Assembly (NCBI GenBank): GCA_900554995.1
Contig: USJJ01000030.1
Location: forward strand, 1 to 9,510
DNA: 9,510 nt
Direction of reading: 5' to 3'
From: an uncultured Ruminococcus sp.
Lineage (GTDB): Bacteria; Bacillota; Clostridia; Oscillospirales; Acutalibacteraceae
Part shown: piece by piece, positions 1 to 6,821 of the stretch
How the letters are laid out: every line of letters begins with the position of its first letter
Position numbering within the stretch: position 1 is the stretch's first letter
Program-made: the position numbers and the translations under genes
Notes under the pieces: generated by a model
What the model was told of the DNA's origin: nothing
Database searches by the model: none
The model's input: the letters and a program-made list of their open reading frames with translations, nothing else

Positions 1-287
1 CAGGCTATACCTTTGACGGCTGGTACACTCAGGCGAATGGCGGCACAAAGGTAAATGTAGGTGACCGTCTTCTCTACAGCGACTGGAATCTCAACAACAC
101 CAGTCAGACCCTCTATGCTCATTGGACGATCAATAAGTATAAGCTCATGTATGAGAATGAGTTTGATTTTGATAATTTCAAATTCAGTATGGCGAATCCT
201 CCTGTGACTAACACAAATTCGCCGATTACAATAAATGAGCATGAAAATTCAATTCAGTTTACATCACAAAAGAGAGCCGACCGATGA
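1..287 (+). CDS. Upstream frame of the giant repeat protein (5' partial, ends at a frame break)
   Basis: The frame starting at base 3 is open from the left edge to a TGA at 285-287 and clearly encodes the protein that continues in another frame downstream. It opens inside an InlB B-type (Listeria-Bacteroides) repeat: GYTFDGW at bases 3-23, closing with LYAHW at 111-125. It then enters the first strands of a lectin-like domain (MYENEFDFDNFKF, then ENSIQFTS at about 241-264). The domain is finished in the other frame from about 272 on, so this is the upstream part of the same gene and not a separate protein. Its true start, with the expected signal peptide, is outside the window. Confidence in the repeat call is high. 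Whether the TGA is real or a sequencing error cannot be told from one sequence. Confidence 0.8.
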   Translation, partial: GYTFDGWYTQANGGTKVNVGDRLLYSDWNLNNTSQTLYAHWTINKYKLMYENEFDFDNFKFSMANPPVTNTNSPITINEHENSIQFTSQKRADR

Positions 288-639
288 TTTTACTTCGACG
301 GGTCAGAATTATACTTCTGCCGAAACCGGCTATATGACCCTTGTTCCCGGGCATACCTATGAAATTTCATATAGTTATACTGTTGACAAGGCGGCGAGCT
401 TGAATTGCTATATATTCTCATATACATCAACTTCATCAACGTCATGGAACACGGAGTACGGAAATAGCGGTACAGGCACATATTATAATGTCGGCGTTTA
501 CGCAAGCGGAGCAACAACGGGAACTCAAACAGGAACCTACACCGTTCCGCAAGGTAGGCCTTATGCAAGACTTCGTTTCGGTTCAACTACCGAAGGGGTA
601 ACTGTAAAGTTTTCCGATATCTGCGTCCGTGATCTCACC
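135..639 (+). other. Jelly-roll, carbohydrate-binding-like domain inserted between B-type repeats
   Basis: This is a domain within the giant protein, spanning the frame break. The visible pattern is an opening ENEFDFDNFKF strand, ENSIQFTS, then LVPGHTYEISYSY, GTYTVPQGRPYARLRFG and VTVKFSDICVRDL. A 'maximum-amount-of-binding' style order (surface strand, 'PGxTYxxSY' strand, late 'RLRFG' and 'VxFSDI' strands) is typical of CBM-like beta sandwiches seen in secreted proteins of gut Firmicutes. No specific CBM family can be named from reading alone. Glycan binding is an inference. Confidence 0.55.
235..287 (+). other. Frame break inside the giant repeat protein gene
   Basis: The upstream frame stops at TGA 285-287. 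The downstream frame is closed by TAA at 232-234. The switch must therefore lie between these, and needs one extra base (or two missing). Removing one A from the run at 268-271 joins ENSIQFTSQ to REPTDDFTSTG, a natural lectin-domain sequence. The A run at 244-247 is a second possibility but breaks the ENSIxFTS pattern. It may be a real mutation, a phase-variable site or a sequencing error. A programmed shift is unlikely, because no slippery heptamer for a -1 shift would restore this frame. Confidence 0.75.
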
Positions 640-3600
640 GATCCGCTCAATTACAGAGCAGGTGAGGGTAAAGAGTATACGCTCGATAAGAAATTTGATA
701 CCGTAACATACAACACTACTCAGAATACGCTTGCCTCAATGTCCCGTCAGGGCTACACATTCAACGGTTGGTTTGAGAGCGAAAACACAAAGGACGGTAA
801 CGGCTACGGTACCGAGTTCAAAACTTCGACAAAGATGCCGGCAAAGGACGTTCCGCTTTATGCACAGTGGTCGCTGAATAATCATACAATAACCGTAAAC
901 CTTAATGCCGATGACCAAGATATGGCATCAATTGCTTCGTTTGATTATCAAAATGCAAGCCTTGACGATAAGGCTGCAATTACGCTTTCAAAGCATTCAT
1001 CGGCAGCTCAAACGGTTGCAGGAAACATAGTAGCCTTCAATGCCGCATACGGAACTGAGTTTACTCTTCCGACTCCCGAGAGAAACGGATTCACTTTTTC
1101 ACACTGGGTAATTGATGGTACAACTCCCGTTTACGGTGATCTCAGCGGTTCAAAGTACCGTGTGTACCGTGTCGGCGACGGTGATGTTAAAATTAAGGCG
1201 ATATGGATTCCGATAAATTATAATGTAATTGCCTACGCATATTCAAACTATTATGCGTCAAATGTTTATGACGTCAGAACCGATGCAAATCAGCAAGGCG
1301 GTAAGGTTTGGATAACGTGGGAAGAAAATTCTTCCGGTATTTCTCAAGAAAAAACATCCGCAGAAATTGCTTACAGAACATCATACACGCTTCACGCCGA
1401 ATCTTTGACAGGATATAAGTTTGACGGCTGGTACAACAAGTCAACAAACAAATTGATATCTTCAAATTCGACTTATACAACAAACCTTTCGTCGGCAAAC
1501 ATAAAGTATTACGCTAAATTCAGCGTACAGTCCTATGAGATTACGTTTGACGCAGACGGTGCAGATAAGACGGCGGCAACAATTTCAAATTATTATGCAA
1601 ACCCCGGAACTTGCACCACTGCGACGACATCCTTCCGCGGACAAATAACACAGACAATTGTTTACCATTCGCCGGTAACGCTGAATACCCCGGCAAAAAC
1701 AGGCTATACATTCAAGGGCTGGAAGATAATCAGCGGGGCAGGCAGCCTCGACGGAAGCACATTCACCTGCGGCGCAGACACTGCAACCGTAAAAGCCCAG
1801 TGGACAGCGATCGAGTATACAATACGGTTCGATCCGAATAATGGAGGAGCCGAGACAAAAATTACGTATACCATTGCAACCAGCAAGGATAAAAAGACGC
1901 CGTCACTGCCGACGAAAGCAAACCATACATTTATCGGTTGGGTTGTTGAATCTGTAACCGGAGAGAACAACTGGAAAGTCGGAACACTTTACAATGTTGA
2001 AACTCCGATCGGCTCCGAGAAGTTCGGAAATGTTGTTGTTAAAGCTCAGTGGCTTGAGACGGCAACAACAAACGAGAAGTATGACGGACGAACAGAGTAC
2101 GATAAGACGGTTGAGGTTGTAAGAGGACTTCAGATTACTGCGGTGTCGTCGAACGGAGAAGTAAGTGGCAATAAGCTGTTGGATACTGCACAATCACTGT
2201 ATGATCCTGCACAGTCAAAAGCATATAAAGAAATATGTAATGAGTATAAAAGGGCTTATGACAATGTAGTGAATGCAATTGCAAATAAGACTCTTACAGA
2301 GGACTTGATAAAGAAACTCACAACAGCAAGAGATGCCCTTTCAAAAGCAGCAGCTCCGAGCGGATATACAGCAATAAAGAAGTACATTGACGGTACGGAA
2401 AAATTTGAGATAAGCTATGCAAGCGGTGTAACAGGAAAGGTTCCGGCCGGAAAGTACACTGTAAGTGATATGAACCTGAATCACTATGAGTACGGCAATC
2501 TTAAAAATATCGTCAGTGATATCAATTCGGCAAAGAGCCTTTCGGCAGCAAGCACTCAGAGTACAATAAATGATAAGCTGATAGATATCATAAAGAACTT
2601 TGCGGATAAGAAGCAAGTCAAGAGTGACGGACCGGCATACAAGGTATACGAGAATGCGGATAAGGCAAGGATTTCGGAGGTAAAGGATTTAGCGGGAGCC
2701 ACGGCAGTAAACTATGTATATGCAGGAAAGGGCAATTACACATATTATTGCTACACAAGCTCCAAGAATCCCGAGGTGCTGATAACGGTAGATGAAACAT
2801 CAAGCCGAGTATGCTATCCGACAAAGGCAACAAACATCAGCGCGGTATCTTCAAGCAGTGATACAAAGGCGACATATGATTCAAAGCTGACTGTTTCTGC
2901 AAGCAATATTGACAGAAGTTACGCAATGTATATCGACAGCGGCATCGGATTAAATTCGATGTCAAAGGAAAATGCAATCAGCTATTACAAGCAGAAAGCA
3001 GTTATCAAACTTAATCCTGTATTCGGAAAGGATAAGGATACCGTAACGTATGAATTTAAGGCAACGGATGATGCGCTTACTCCGAATGTTGCAAAGAGAG
3101 CGGCGCTGTCGTCGGGAATCAATGATGCTGCAAATACATACAGCGAGAATCTCAAGAACAATGAGAACAAGATAACGATAGTTATCAGCTATCACAGCGG
3201 AGAACAGATGAATGTGTCGGCAGGACAGGTGGACGGAGATGCATATCTCAATCAGTATCACTTGTTGAGATATGCCGGCGGAGCAAAGAACTGGGAGCTT
3301 CCGTATTCCGGAGACACAGTATATACAGTAAATGACGGAACATACGGACAGAGGGATTACGGTTCATTTACCTATACGTTTGTGGTAGGCAGCACAACTG
3401 ATCTTAAAGCTGGAAAGATGAAAGATGCAAATCTCTCAACTGTGATTGATGAATTCAAGAAAACCGATCCCGCAACAACAAAAGCATTCGTAGGAGCAAA
3501 TGTCGGAGGAGAAGGATTGGGATATATCAGATGGGGCACAAAGAACAGCACAAACTGGAGCTTCAACTACTATCCTAAGACTAAGGATGCATATACATAT

Positions 3601-4647
3601 GTCCATATAGTAGACAGATGGGGAAATGTATTTGATAAGGTTTTCGAACTTCCGAAATTCGACTATGATAAATCAAGCGCCAAAGGAAAGGCAAACACAC
3701 TTGGTGCATACGACATAATCGAATCGGGCGGAAGCGGAATAGCGGCACTTACGCTCAATGCGACAGGTTTTGAAATTCTGACAGACGAAAACTCTGTAAT
3801 GGAGAACAACGTATTCAGAACCAACGGCAACACAATCCGCATAAAGACAGGGGAGGCAAACAAGAGCTACACCCTGAATATGAAGGATAAGGCGACAAAC
3901 GCGTCAACCGCAACCGTAACAAGCGATGAGAACGGAATAATCACGCTGAGTATAACCGATGAGGAATACAAGAGCGGAGTATATACGTTCAAGCTCAATG
4001 ATACGGAAATCAATCTCTACGACAAGGTGAACAACCACAAGTACATACTTGAGGTACAGAACGCCGAGGTTGAAGAGGGAGAGACAGCGGAGCTTGTGGT
4101 AATAACGACGGGAGAAGTCATAAAGGCAAGGATTACCGACGCCTACGGCAACACCAAGACGATAAATAACTACAAGCAGAATGACGACGGAACAAGGACA
4201 TGGACCTTTGCGAAGAATCTTTCAGCAGGCGAATATGACTATGATGTAACGGTCAAGGTAGGCACGTACACATGGGCAGATGGCAGCGTAGCCGGAAAGA
4301 TCAAGGTAAATGCGAGAATACTCGACAGCGGAAGAATAATCAGCGCAGAGTATGATCCGGCGACAAATCTCTACAAGGTAAAGGTAGAGGGCAGAGGAAC
4401 AAAGGTACAGTTCATCACACCGGACGGAATGACAAGAACGTACACAAGGCACAACGTAACGGTGAAGAGCATAACGAGCTACGATGCGGACGGAGAGGAA
4501 ACGAACGACACATCGGTAACACTTGATTACGAGGTATGGATGATAGACGCAAAACTTGCGTCAAAGCTGAAGTACAAGGTTGCAGGTAAGTTCGAGGCAG
4601 GCTGGAACAGAGCTGATGACGCAGTAACCTACGTCGTCGCAAACTAA
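235..4647 (+). CDS. Giant extracellular InlB B-repeat protein, main part (frame-broken at its 5' end)
   Basis: Up to 1470 residues are readable; numbering here counts the ATG at 235 as residue 1. That ATG has no ribosome binding site and no signal peptide follows, so it is an accident of the frame break. Order of parts: rest of a jelly-roll, carbohydrate-binding-like domain (to about 135); five B-type repeats (about 148-212, 272-324, 380-429, 477-523, 528-606), each with a G[YF]xFxGW-like core and ending in a xxAxW/F strand; a charged helical segment (about 645-705, FIVAR-like in feel); a second helical stretch (about 755-795); then about 670 mostly beta-rich residues. The C-terminus ends in beta sequence: no LPXTG motif, no membrane segment and no dockerin are visible. 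Such proteins are usually secreted and bind host, partner cells or glycans; that role is inferred. Anchoring must be N-terminal, non-covalent or absent. Codon choice differs between the repeat half and the C-terminal half. Confidence 0.82.
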   Translation: MSMKIQFSLHHKREPTDDFTSTGQNYTSAETGYMTLVPGHTYEISYSYTVDKAASLNCYIFSYTSTSSTSWNTEYGNSGTGTYYNVGVYASGATTGTQTGTYTVPQGRPYARLRFGSTTEGVTVKFSDICVRDLTDPLNYRAGEGKEYTLDKKFDTVTYNTTQNTLASMSRQGYTFNGWFESENTKDGNGYGTEFKTSTKMPAKDVPLYAQWSLNNHTITVNLNADDQDMASIASFDYQNASLDDKAAITLSKHSSAAQTVAGNIVAFNAAYGTEFTLPTPERNGFTFSHWVIDGTTPVYGDLSGSKYRVYRVGDGDVKIKAIWIPINYNVIAYAYSNYYASNVYDVRTDANQQGGKVWITWEENSSGISQEKTSAEIAYRTSYTLHAESLTGYKFDGWYNKSTNKLISSNSTYTTNLSSANIKYYAKFSVQSYEITFDADGADKTAATISNYYANPGTCTTATTSFRGQITQTIVYHSPVTLNTPAKTGYTFKGWKIISGAGSLDGSTFTCGADTATVKAQWTAIEYTIRFDPNNGGAETKITYTIATSKDKKTPSLPTKANHTFIGWVVESVTGENNWKVGTLYNVETPIGSEKFGNVVVKAQWLETATTNEKYDGRTEYDKTVEVVRGLQITAVSSNGEVSGNKLLDTAQSLYDPAQSKAYKEICNEYKRAYDNVVNAIANKTLTEDLIKKLTTARDALSKAAAPSGYTAIKKYIDGTEKFEISYASGVTGKVPAGKYTVSDMNLNHYEYGNLKNIVSDINSAKSLSAASTQSTINDKLIDIIKNFADKKQVKSDGPAYKVYENADKARISEVKDLAGATAVNYVYAGKGNYTYYCYTSSKNPEVLITVDETSSRVCYPTKATNISAVSSSSDTKATYDSKLTVSASNIDRSYAMYIDSGIGLNSMSKENAISYYKQKAVIKLNPVFGKDKDTVTYEFKATDDALTPNVAKRAALSSGINDAANTYSENLKNNENKITIVISYHSGEQMNVSAGQVDGDAYLNQYHLLRYAGGAKNWELPYSGDTVYTVNDGTYGQRDYGSFTYTFVVGSTTDLKAGKMKDANLSTVIDEFKKTDPATTKAFVGANVGGEGLGYIRWGTKNSTNWSFNYYPKTKDAYTYVHIVDRWGNVFDKVFELPKFDYDKSSAKGKANTLGAYDIIESGGSGIAALTLNATGFEILTDENSVMENNVFRTNGNTIRIKTGEANKSYTLNMKDKATNASTATVTSDENGIITLSITDEEYKSGVYTFKLNDTEINLYDKVNNHKYILEVQNAEVEEGETAELVVITTGEVIKARITDAYGNTKTINNYKQNDDGTRTWTFAKNLSAGEYDYDVTVKVGTYTWADGSVAGKIKVNARILDSGRIISAEYDPATNLYKVKVEGRGTKVQFITPDGMTRTYTRHNVTVKSITSYDADGEETNDTSVTLDYEVWMIDAKLASKLKYKVAGKFEAGWNRADDAVTYVVAN
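2167..2349 (+). other. Helical, FIVAR-like segment between the repeat half and the C-terminal half
   Basis: Residues about 645-705 of the giant protein are rich in Ala, Lys, Asp and Leu without Gly or Pro breaks, with heptad-like spacing (YKEICNEYKRAYDNVV, then LTEDLIKKLTTARDALSKA). The closing TxARDALxKA pattern resembles FIVAR/DUF1542-type helical bundles of surface proteins. It joins the last B-type repeat to the long C-terminal half and may work as a stiff linker. The family name is tentative. Confidence 0.5.
4321..4644 (+). other. C-terminal beta module of the giant protein (unnamed)
   Basis: The last about 108 residues start LDSGRIISAEYDP and include KVKVEGRGTKVQFI, TRTYTRHNV, ITSYDADGEE, LDYEVWMIDAKL and KYKVAGKFEAGW. 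From memory, a similar ending (a 'VQFI..DG.TRTY' stretch, a 'SYDA.GEE' turn, then 'YEVW' and a Trp-containing last strand) recurs in large Ruminococcaceae extracellular proteins. I cannot name a family. Being the extreme C-terminus with no sortase motif, it is a candidate cell-surface retention or secretion-related module. That role is inference only. Confidence 0.4.
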
Positions 4648-4669
4648 AACCAAACAGCACTTATGTGCA

Positions 4670-4716
4670 TAACCCCCACACGGTTAACCGATTGATCCGT
4701 GTGGGGGTTAAATTTT
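4670..4716 (+). terminator. Strong hairpin after the giant protein gene
   Basis: A perfect 14-bp inverted repeat has its 5' arm at 4670-4683 (TAACCCCCACACGG) and its 3' arm at 4697-4710, around a 13-base loop. It begins 22 bases after the stop codon. Only a short AAATTTT tail follows, so it fits an intrinsic terminator with a weak U-tract, or an mRNA 3'-end stabiliser. A nested palindrome, CGGTTAACCG (4681-4690), offers a competing fold. Confidence 0.7.
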
Positions 4717-4904
4717 GCACTGATCTTCTTGCCAAATATCGGGTAAAGCTTAAGCGGTTTATGCTAAAGTCGGCGGGAGGTTAAAGTTTGATAAAACCTT
4801 ACTTTCTCAGTCAGCTGCGCTGACAGTTCCCATAGAGGGGCGCAGAGAATTGTTTCCCTGCCGCAAAGGAACAATTTAAAATACGGTTGCTGTGCTCTGC
4901 AAAT
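4717..4904. other. Non-coding stretch with a cluster of small hairpins (possible dispersed intergenic repeat)
   Basis: No credible gene is seen between the two terminators. The stretch holds GTCAGC-TGC-GCTGAC (4810-4824), a 6-bp stem with a 3-base loop. It also holds AATTGTTTCC at 4848-4857 pairing with GGAACAATT at 4868-4876, with one bulged T. Between them lies a G-rich stretch, AGAGGGGCGCAG. The 'CAGTCAGC.GCGCTGACAG.TCCC...AGAGGGGCGCAG' wording recalls a repeat found between genes in many Ruminococcaceae genomes. That recollection cannot be verified here. Confidence 0.4.
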
Positions 4905-4941
4905 AAGAAAAAACATAGGACACAAATCAGTATCGTGTCCT
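4905..4941 (-). terminator. Rho-independent terminator of the AlaX-LOG operon
   Basis: Read on the - strand, a 7-bp perfect stem AGGACAC/GTGTCCT (4935-4941 and 4917-4923, 11-base loop) is followed by ATGTTTTTTC. It starts 7 bases after the stop codon of the LOG-family gene. The hairpin with a T-tract in the right orientation makes this a confident call. Confidence 0.85.
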
Positions 4942-4948
4942 ACAAAAT

Positions 4949-5533
4949 TTATTTCATATTAATATCTTTAAACCTTGAAATCGGCGTCTTTGTCGGGTTG
5001 TAATTTTCAATATAATCAAGAATTTCGGCAGGGGAGTCAGAGATAAAAAACAGCTTTTTACATTCTTCATTCATAAAATGATTATCAATTCCGTTCTGAA
5101 TGAATTTTTGAAGGCTGTCATAATAGCTGTTGGTGTTGAGAATTGCGATCGGTTTATTATGTCGATTGAGCTGTTTAAGCGTTAAAATTTCAAAAAATTC
5201 ATCAAACGTTCCAATGCCGCCGGGTGTAATTATAAATGCATCGGAAAGCTCTTCCATTTTCATCTTTCTTTCACGCATATTTTTCGGGTAAATAAATTCT
5301 GTACAGTGCTCATAAAGAACGCCGTCAACGTTGAAAAACTCAGGTGCAATTCCGATTATTTCTCCGGAATATCTGTGTTCGCCTCTTGCAACGGCACCCA
5401 TAAGGCCGTTATTACCGCCGCCGAATACCAGACCGATATTTCTTTTTGCCATCTCCTCGCCGAGAACCTCTCCGTCCATGATAAATGACTGATCAATTGT
5501 TGTGCTTGAAGCACCGTAAACGCATATGTTCAT
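4949..5533 (-). CDS. LOG-family nucleoside 5'-monophosphate phosphoribohydrolase
   Basis: This 194-residue cytosolic protein belongs to the LOG/'lysine decarboxylase-like' family (TIGR00730 group). Members hydrolyse the N-glycosidic bond of nucleoside 5'-monophosphates, releasing base and ribose 5-phosphate; some free cytokinins, others salvage purine or pyrimidine nucleotides. Visible family marks: Rossmann start MNICVYGASS, GGGNNGLMG (38-46), the phosphate-binding MRERK (86-90) and the catalytic signature PGGIGTFDE (104-112) with E112. Length is normal for the family. The start was chosen at 5533 because AGGAGG stands 5 bases upstream and the protein begins exactly at the conserved MxICVYG strand. 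The frame is open for 66 more codons upstream, but these overlap the AlaX gene and look non-coding. It is second in an operon, 22 bases after the AlaX stop, and closed by a terminator. The true substrate is unknown. Confidence 0.9.
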   Translation of the reverse strand: MNICVYGASSTTIDQSFIMDGEVLGEEMAKRNIGLVFGGGNNGLMGAVARGEHRYSGEIIGIAPEFFNVDGVLYEHCTEFIYPKNMRERKMKMEELSDAFIITPGGIGTFDEFFEILTLKQLNRHNKPIAILNTNSYYDSLQKFIQNGIDNHFMNEECKKLFFISDSPAEILDYIENYNPTKTPISRFKDINMK

Positions 5534-5538
5534 TATAA

Positions 5539-5544
5539 CCTCCT
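5539..5544 (-). promoter_or_regulatory. Ribosome binding site deciding the LOG gene start
   Basis: AGGAGG on the - strand, 5 bases before the ATG at 5533-5531. It supports the internal start over the longer open frame and shows that the gene is translated independently within the AlaX-LOG transcript. Confidence 0.85.
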
Positions 5545-5555
5545 GATAAAACTCC

Positions 5556-6710
5556 TTAAAAATTTTCCTTAAAATATTTTTCGATTTCTTCTTTTGATGC
5601 GGCTGCATTGCCCTGCAAAAGCTCGGACGATCCGCCGCCCTTCCCGCTGAGTGCCGACGTGATATCCAGTGATTTTTCACGCAGATCAATATTTTCGGAT
5701 GCAATTGCAAATCTGTAACCCGTTTTATCATTGCCTGTAAAGCCGGCGCAAAGTTTTGATGTTTTTTTCGCCCCGTTCAGAACCAATTTACGCAGGTCAT
5801 TCATATCCGTATCGGCTTCAAAAATCAGTATGCAGTCGTCGGTGCTTTCAATTGTCGATGCCTTAAGCTGTGCAACTTCTCTTTTAAGAGCCGCCAGTTC
5901 GATTTTTAATGCGTTATGTTCTTCATTAAATTTTTCAAAAGCCTCTGCGGTTTCATTTTGTTTTGAACAGAGTGAGTTTGCAACGATCCTGAGATTATTA
6001 TATTTGATTTCGTAACCCTCAAGCGCCTTGTATCCGCAAAGTAAATGTACTCGTATTCCTCCGCGGTGTCTCGCAAAGTCAAGTATTTTTATTATACCGA
6101 TTTCACCGCTTGAATATACGTGCGGAGCGCAGCAGGCGCAGACATCGTAGCCCTCAATTGTTACTATTCTGACATCCTCGGTTAGCTCTAATTTACTGCG
6201 ATAATTGAGATTTTTAAGCGTCGCATCATCGGGATACTCGCATATAAATCTGACGTTTTTGTAAATCGCTTCGTTGGCTCTTTTTTCAACGTCAAGGAGT
6301 TGATCTCTTGTCATCTCGCCGTTAAAGTCGATTGTAACATCGTCTCCCATATGAAATCCGACATTTTCGTACCCGTAAAGACTGTGAACTATTCCCGAAA
6401 CTATATGCTCACCCGAGTGATTCTGCATCCTGCGAAAACGCTGATCCCAGTCAATACGGCATTCGACCTCTGTGTTGATGGGAACGGGCGTTTCGGAATA
6501 ATGTGTTATTATCTTGTCGTTTATCTTAACGTCGTAAATACGGGCATTTCCGATAAATCCCGTGTCGGCAGGCTGTCCGCCGCCCTCGGGGAAAAATGCT
6601 GTTTTATCAAGAATAATGCCGTAGCGTTCGTCGATTTTCAGGCAATCAAGAACAGTTGCTTTAAATGAATCTATATGGCTGTCCCTGTCATAAATTTTCT
6701 CTGTAATCAT
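5556..6710 (-). CDS. AlaX-type alanyl-tRNA editing protein (long form with DHHA1 domain)
   Basis: This 384-residue protein resembles the editing and C-terminal parts of alanyl-tRNA synthetase, without the synthetase catalytic domain. AlaX proteins hydrolyse tRNA(Ala) wrongly charged with Ser or Gly. In order: an N-terminal AlaX barrel with PEGGGQPADTG (41-51); zinc-site HxxxH (H98, H102, in NHSGEH) and CxxxH (C193, H197, in CCAPH), both intact; a coiled-coil stretch about 250-285; and a C-terminal DHHA1-like domain about 288-384 ending in GKGGGSSELLQG (356-367). Length fits AlaX of the large class. The ATG at 6710 is preceded by AAGGA and, about 20 bases further, by a good promoter. It is the first gene of an operon with the LOG-family gene. 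All metal and substrate motifs are kept, so it is probably active. Whether it edits Ser-tRNA, Gly-tRNA or a D-amino acid variant is not readable. Confidence 0.9.
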   Translation of the reverse strand: MITEKIYDRDSHIDSFKATVLDCLKIDERYGIILDKTAFFPEGGGQPADTGFIGNARIYDVKINDKIITHYSETPVPINTEVECRIDWDQRFRRMQNHSGEHIVSGIVHSLYGYENVGFHMGDDVTIDFNGEMTRDQLLDVEKRANEAIYKNVRFICEYPDDATLKNLNYRSKLELTEDVRIVTIEGYDVCACCAPHVYSSGEIGIIKILDFARHRGGIRVHLLCGYKALEGYEIKYNNLRIVANSLCSKQNETAEAFEKFNEEHNALKIELAALKREVAQLKASTIESTDDCILIFEADTDMNDLRKLVLNGAKKTSKLCAGFTGNDKTGYRFAIASENIDLREKSLDITSALSGKGGGSSELLQGNAAASKEEIEKYFKENF

Positions 6711-6737
6711 TTGTTCACTTCCTTATATATCTACGCT

Positions 6738-6766
6738 ATTGTATCATAGAAAAATTAAAATTGCAA
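6738..6766 (-). promoter_or_regulatory. SigA-type promoter of the AlaX-LOG operon
   Basis: On the - strand: -35 TTGCAA (6766-6761), 17-base spacer, -10 TACAAT (6743-6738), with TG one base ahead of the -10 (extended -10). The predicted start lies about 20 bases before the AlaX ATG. The -35 box sits inside the palindrome AATTGCAATT (6759-6768). Confidence 0.75.
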
Positions 6767-6774
6767 TTCGTTGA

Positions 6775-6803
6775 TTGACATAACCGTTGCTTGCTGATAA
6801 AAT
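6775..6803 (+). promoter_or_regulatory. SigA-type promoter of the small metallopeptidase gene
   Basis: A consensus -35 TTGACA (6775-6780), 17-base spacer and -10 TAAAAT (6798-6803). It is divergent from the AlaX promoter, with the two -35 boxes only 8 bases apart. The predicted RNA start near 6810 would leave only about 12 bases before the ATG. Confidence 0.8.
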
Positions 6804-6821
6804 ATTTTCGGTGGTGATGAT

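Larger units (their letters stand above)
3..2052 (+). repeat. InlB B-type (Listeria-Bacteroides) repeats, six copies around a lectin-like domain
   Basis: Six diverged protein repeats lie at about 3-125, 676-870, 1048-1206, 1372-1521, 1663-1803 and 1816-2052. Core motifs are GYTFDGW, GYTFNGW, GFTFSHW, GYKFDGW, GYTFKGW and HTFIGW. Closing strands are YAHW, YAQW, KAIW, YAKF, KAQW and KAQW. Spacing and inserts vary, so the copies are old and not a recent DNA-level tandem array. This repeat family (Pfam Flg_new type) forms small beta folds in surface proteins such as internalin B. Here the copies probably act as a spacer stalk. The lectin-like domain sits between the first and second visible copies. 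Confidence 0.8.

Noticed and set aside
235..260. ATG at 235 as the true start of the giant protein
   Set aside because: No ribosome binding site or signal peptide; the same protein continues upstream in another frame with clear repeat motifs.
1903..1918. Possible sortase-like LPT motif in the giant protein
   Set aside because: It reads SLPTKAN, lies within a B-type repeat far from the C-terminus, and lacks the membrane helix and basic tail of a sortase signal.
3..2052. Tandem repeat array at the DNA level or CRISPR
   Set aside because: Similarity is only at the protein level with variable spacing; no short identical repeats separated by equal spacers exist.
2962..3261. Hydrophobic open frame on the - strand within the giant gene (small membrane protein?)
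   Set aside because: Hydrophobicity is the usual result of reading polar, A-rich coding DNA backwards; no ribosome binding site or promoter was noticed.
5534..5731. 66-codon upstream extension of the LOG-family protein
   Set aside because: It overlaps the end of the AlaX gene, has no family similarity, and AGGAGG stands directly before the internal ATG at 5533.
6300..6668. 122-codon open frame on the + strand opposite AlaX
   Set aside because: It lies entirely within AlaX, whose motifs are complete, and has no family features.
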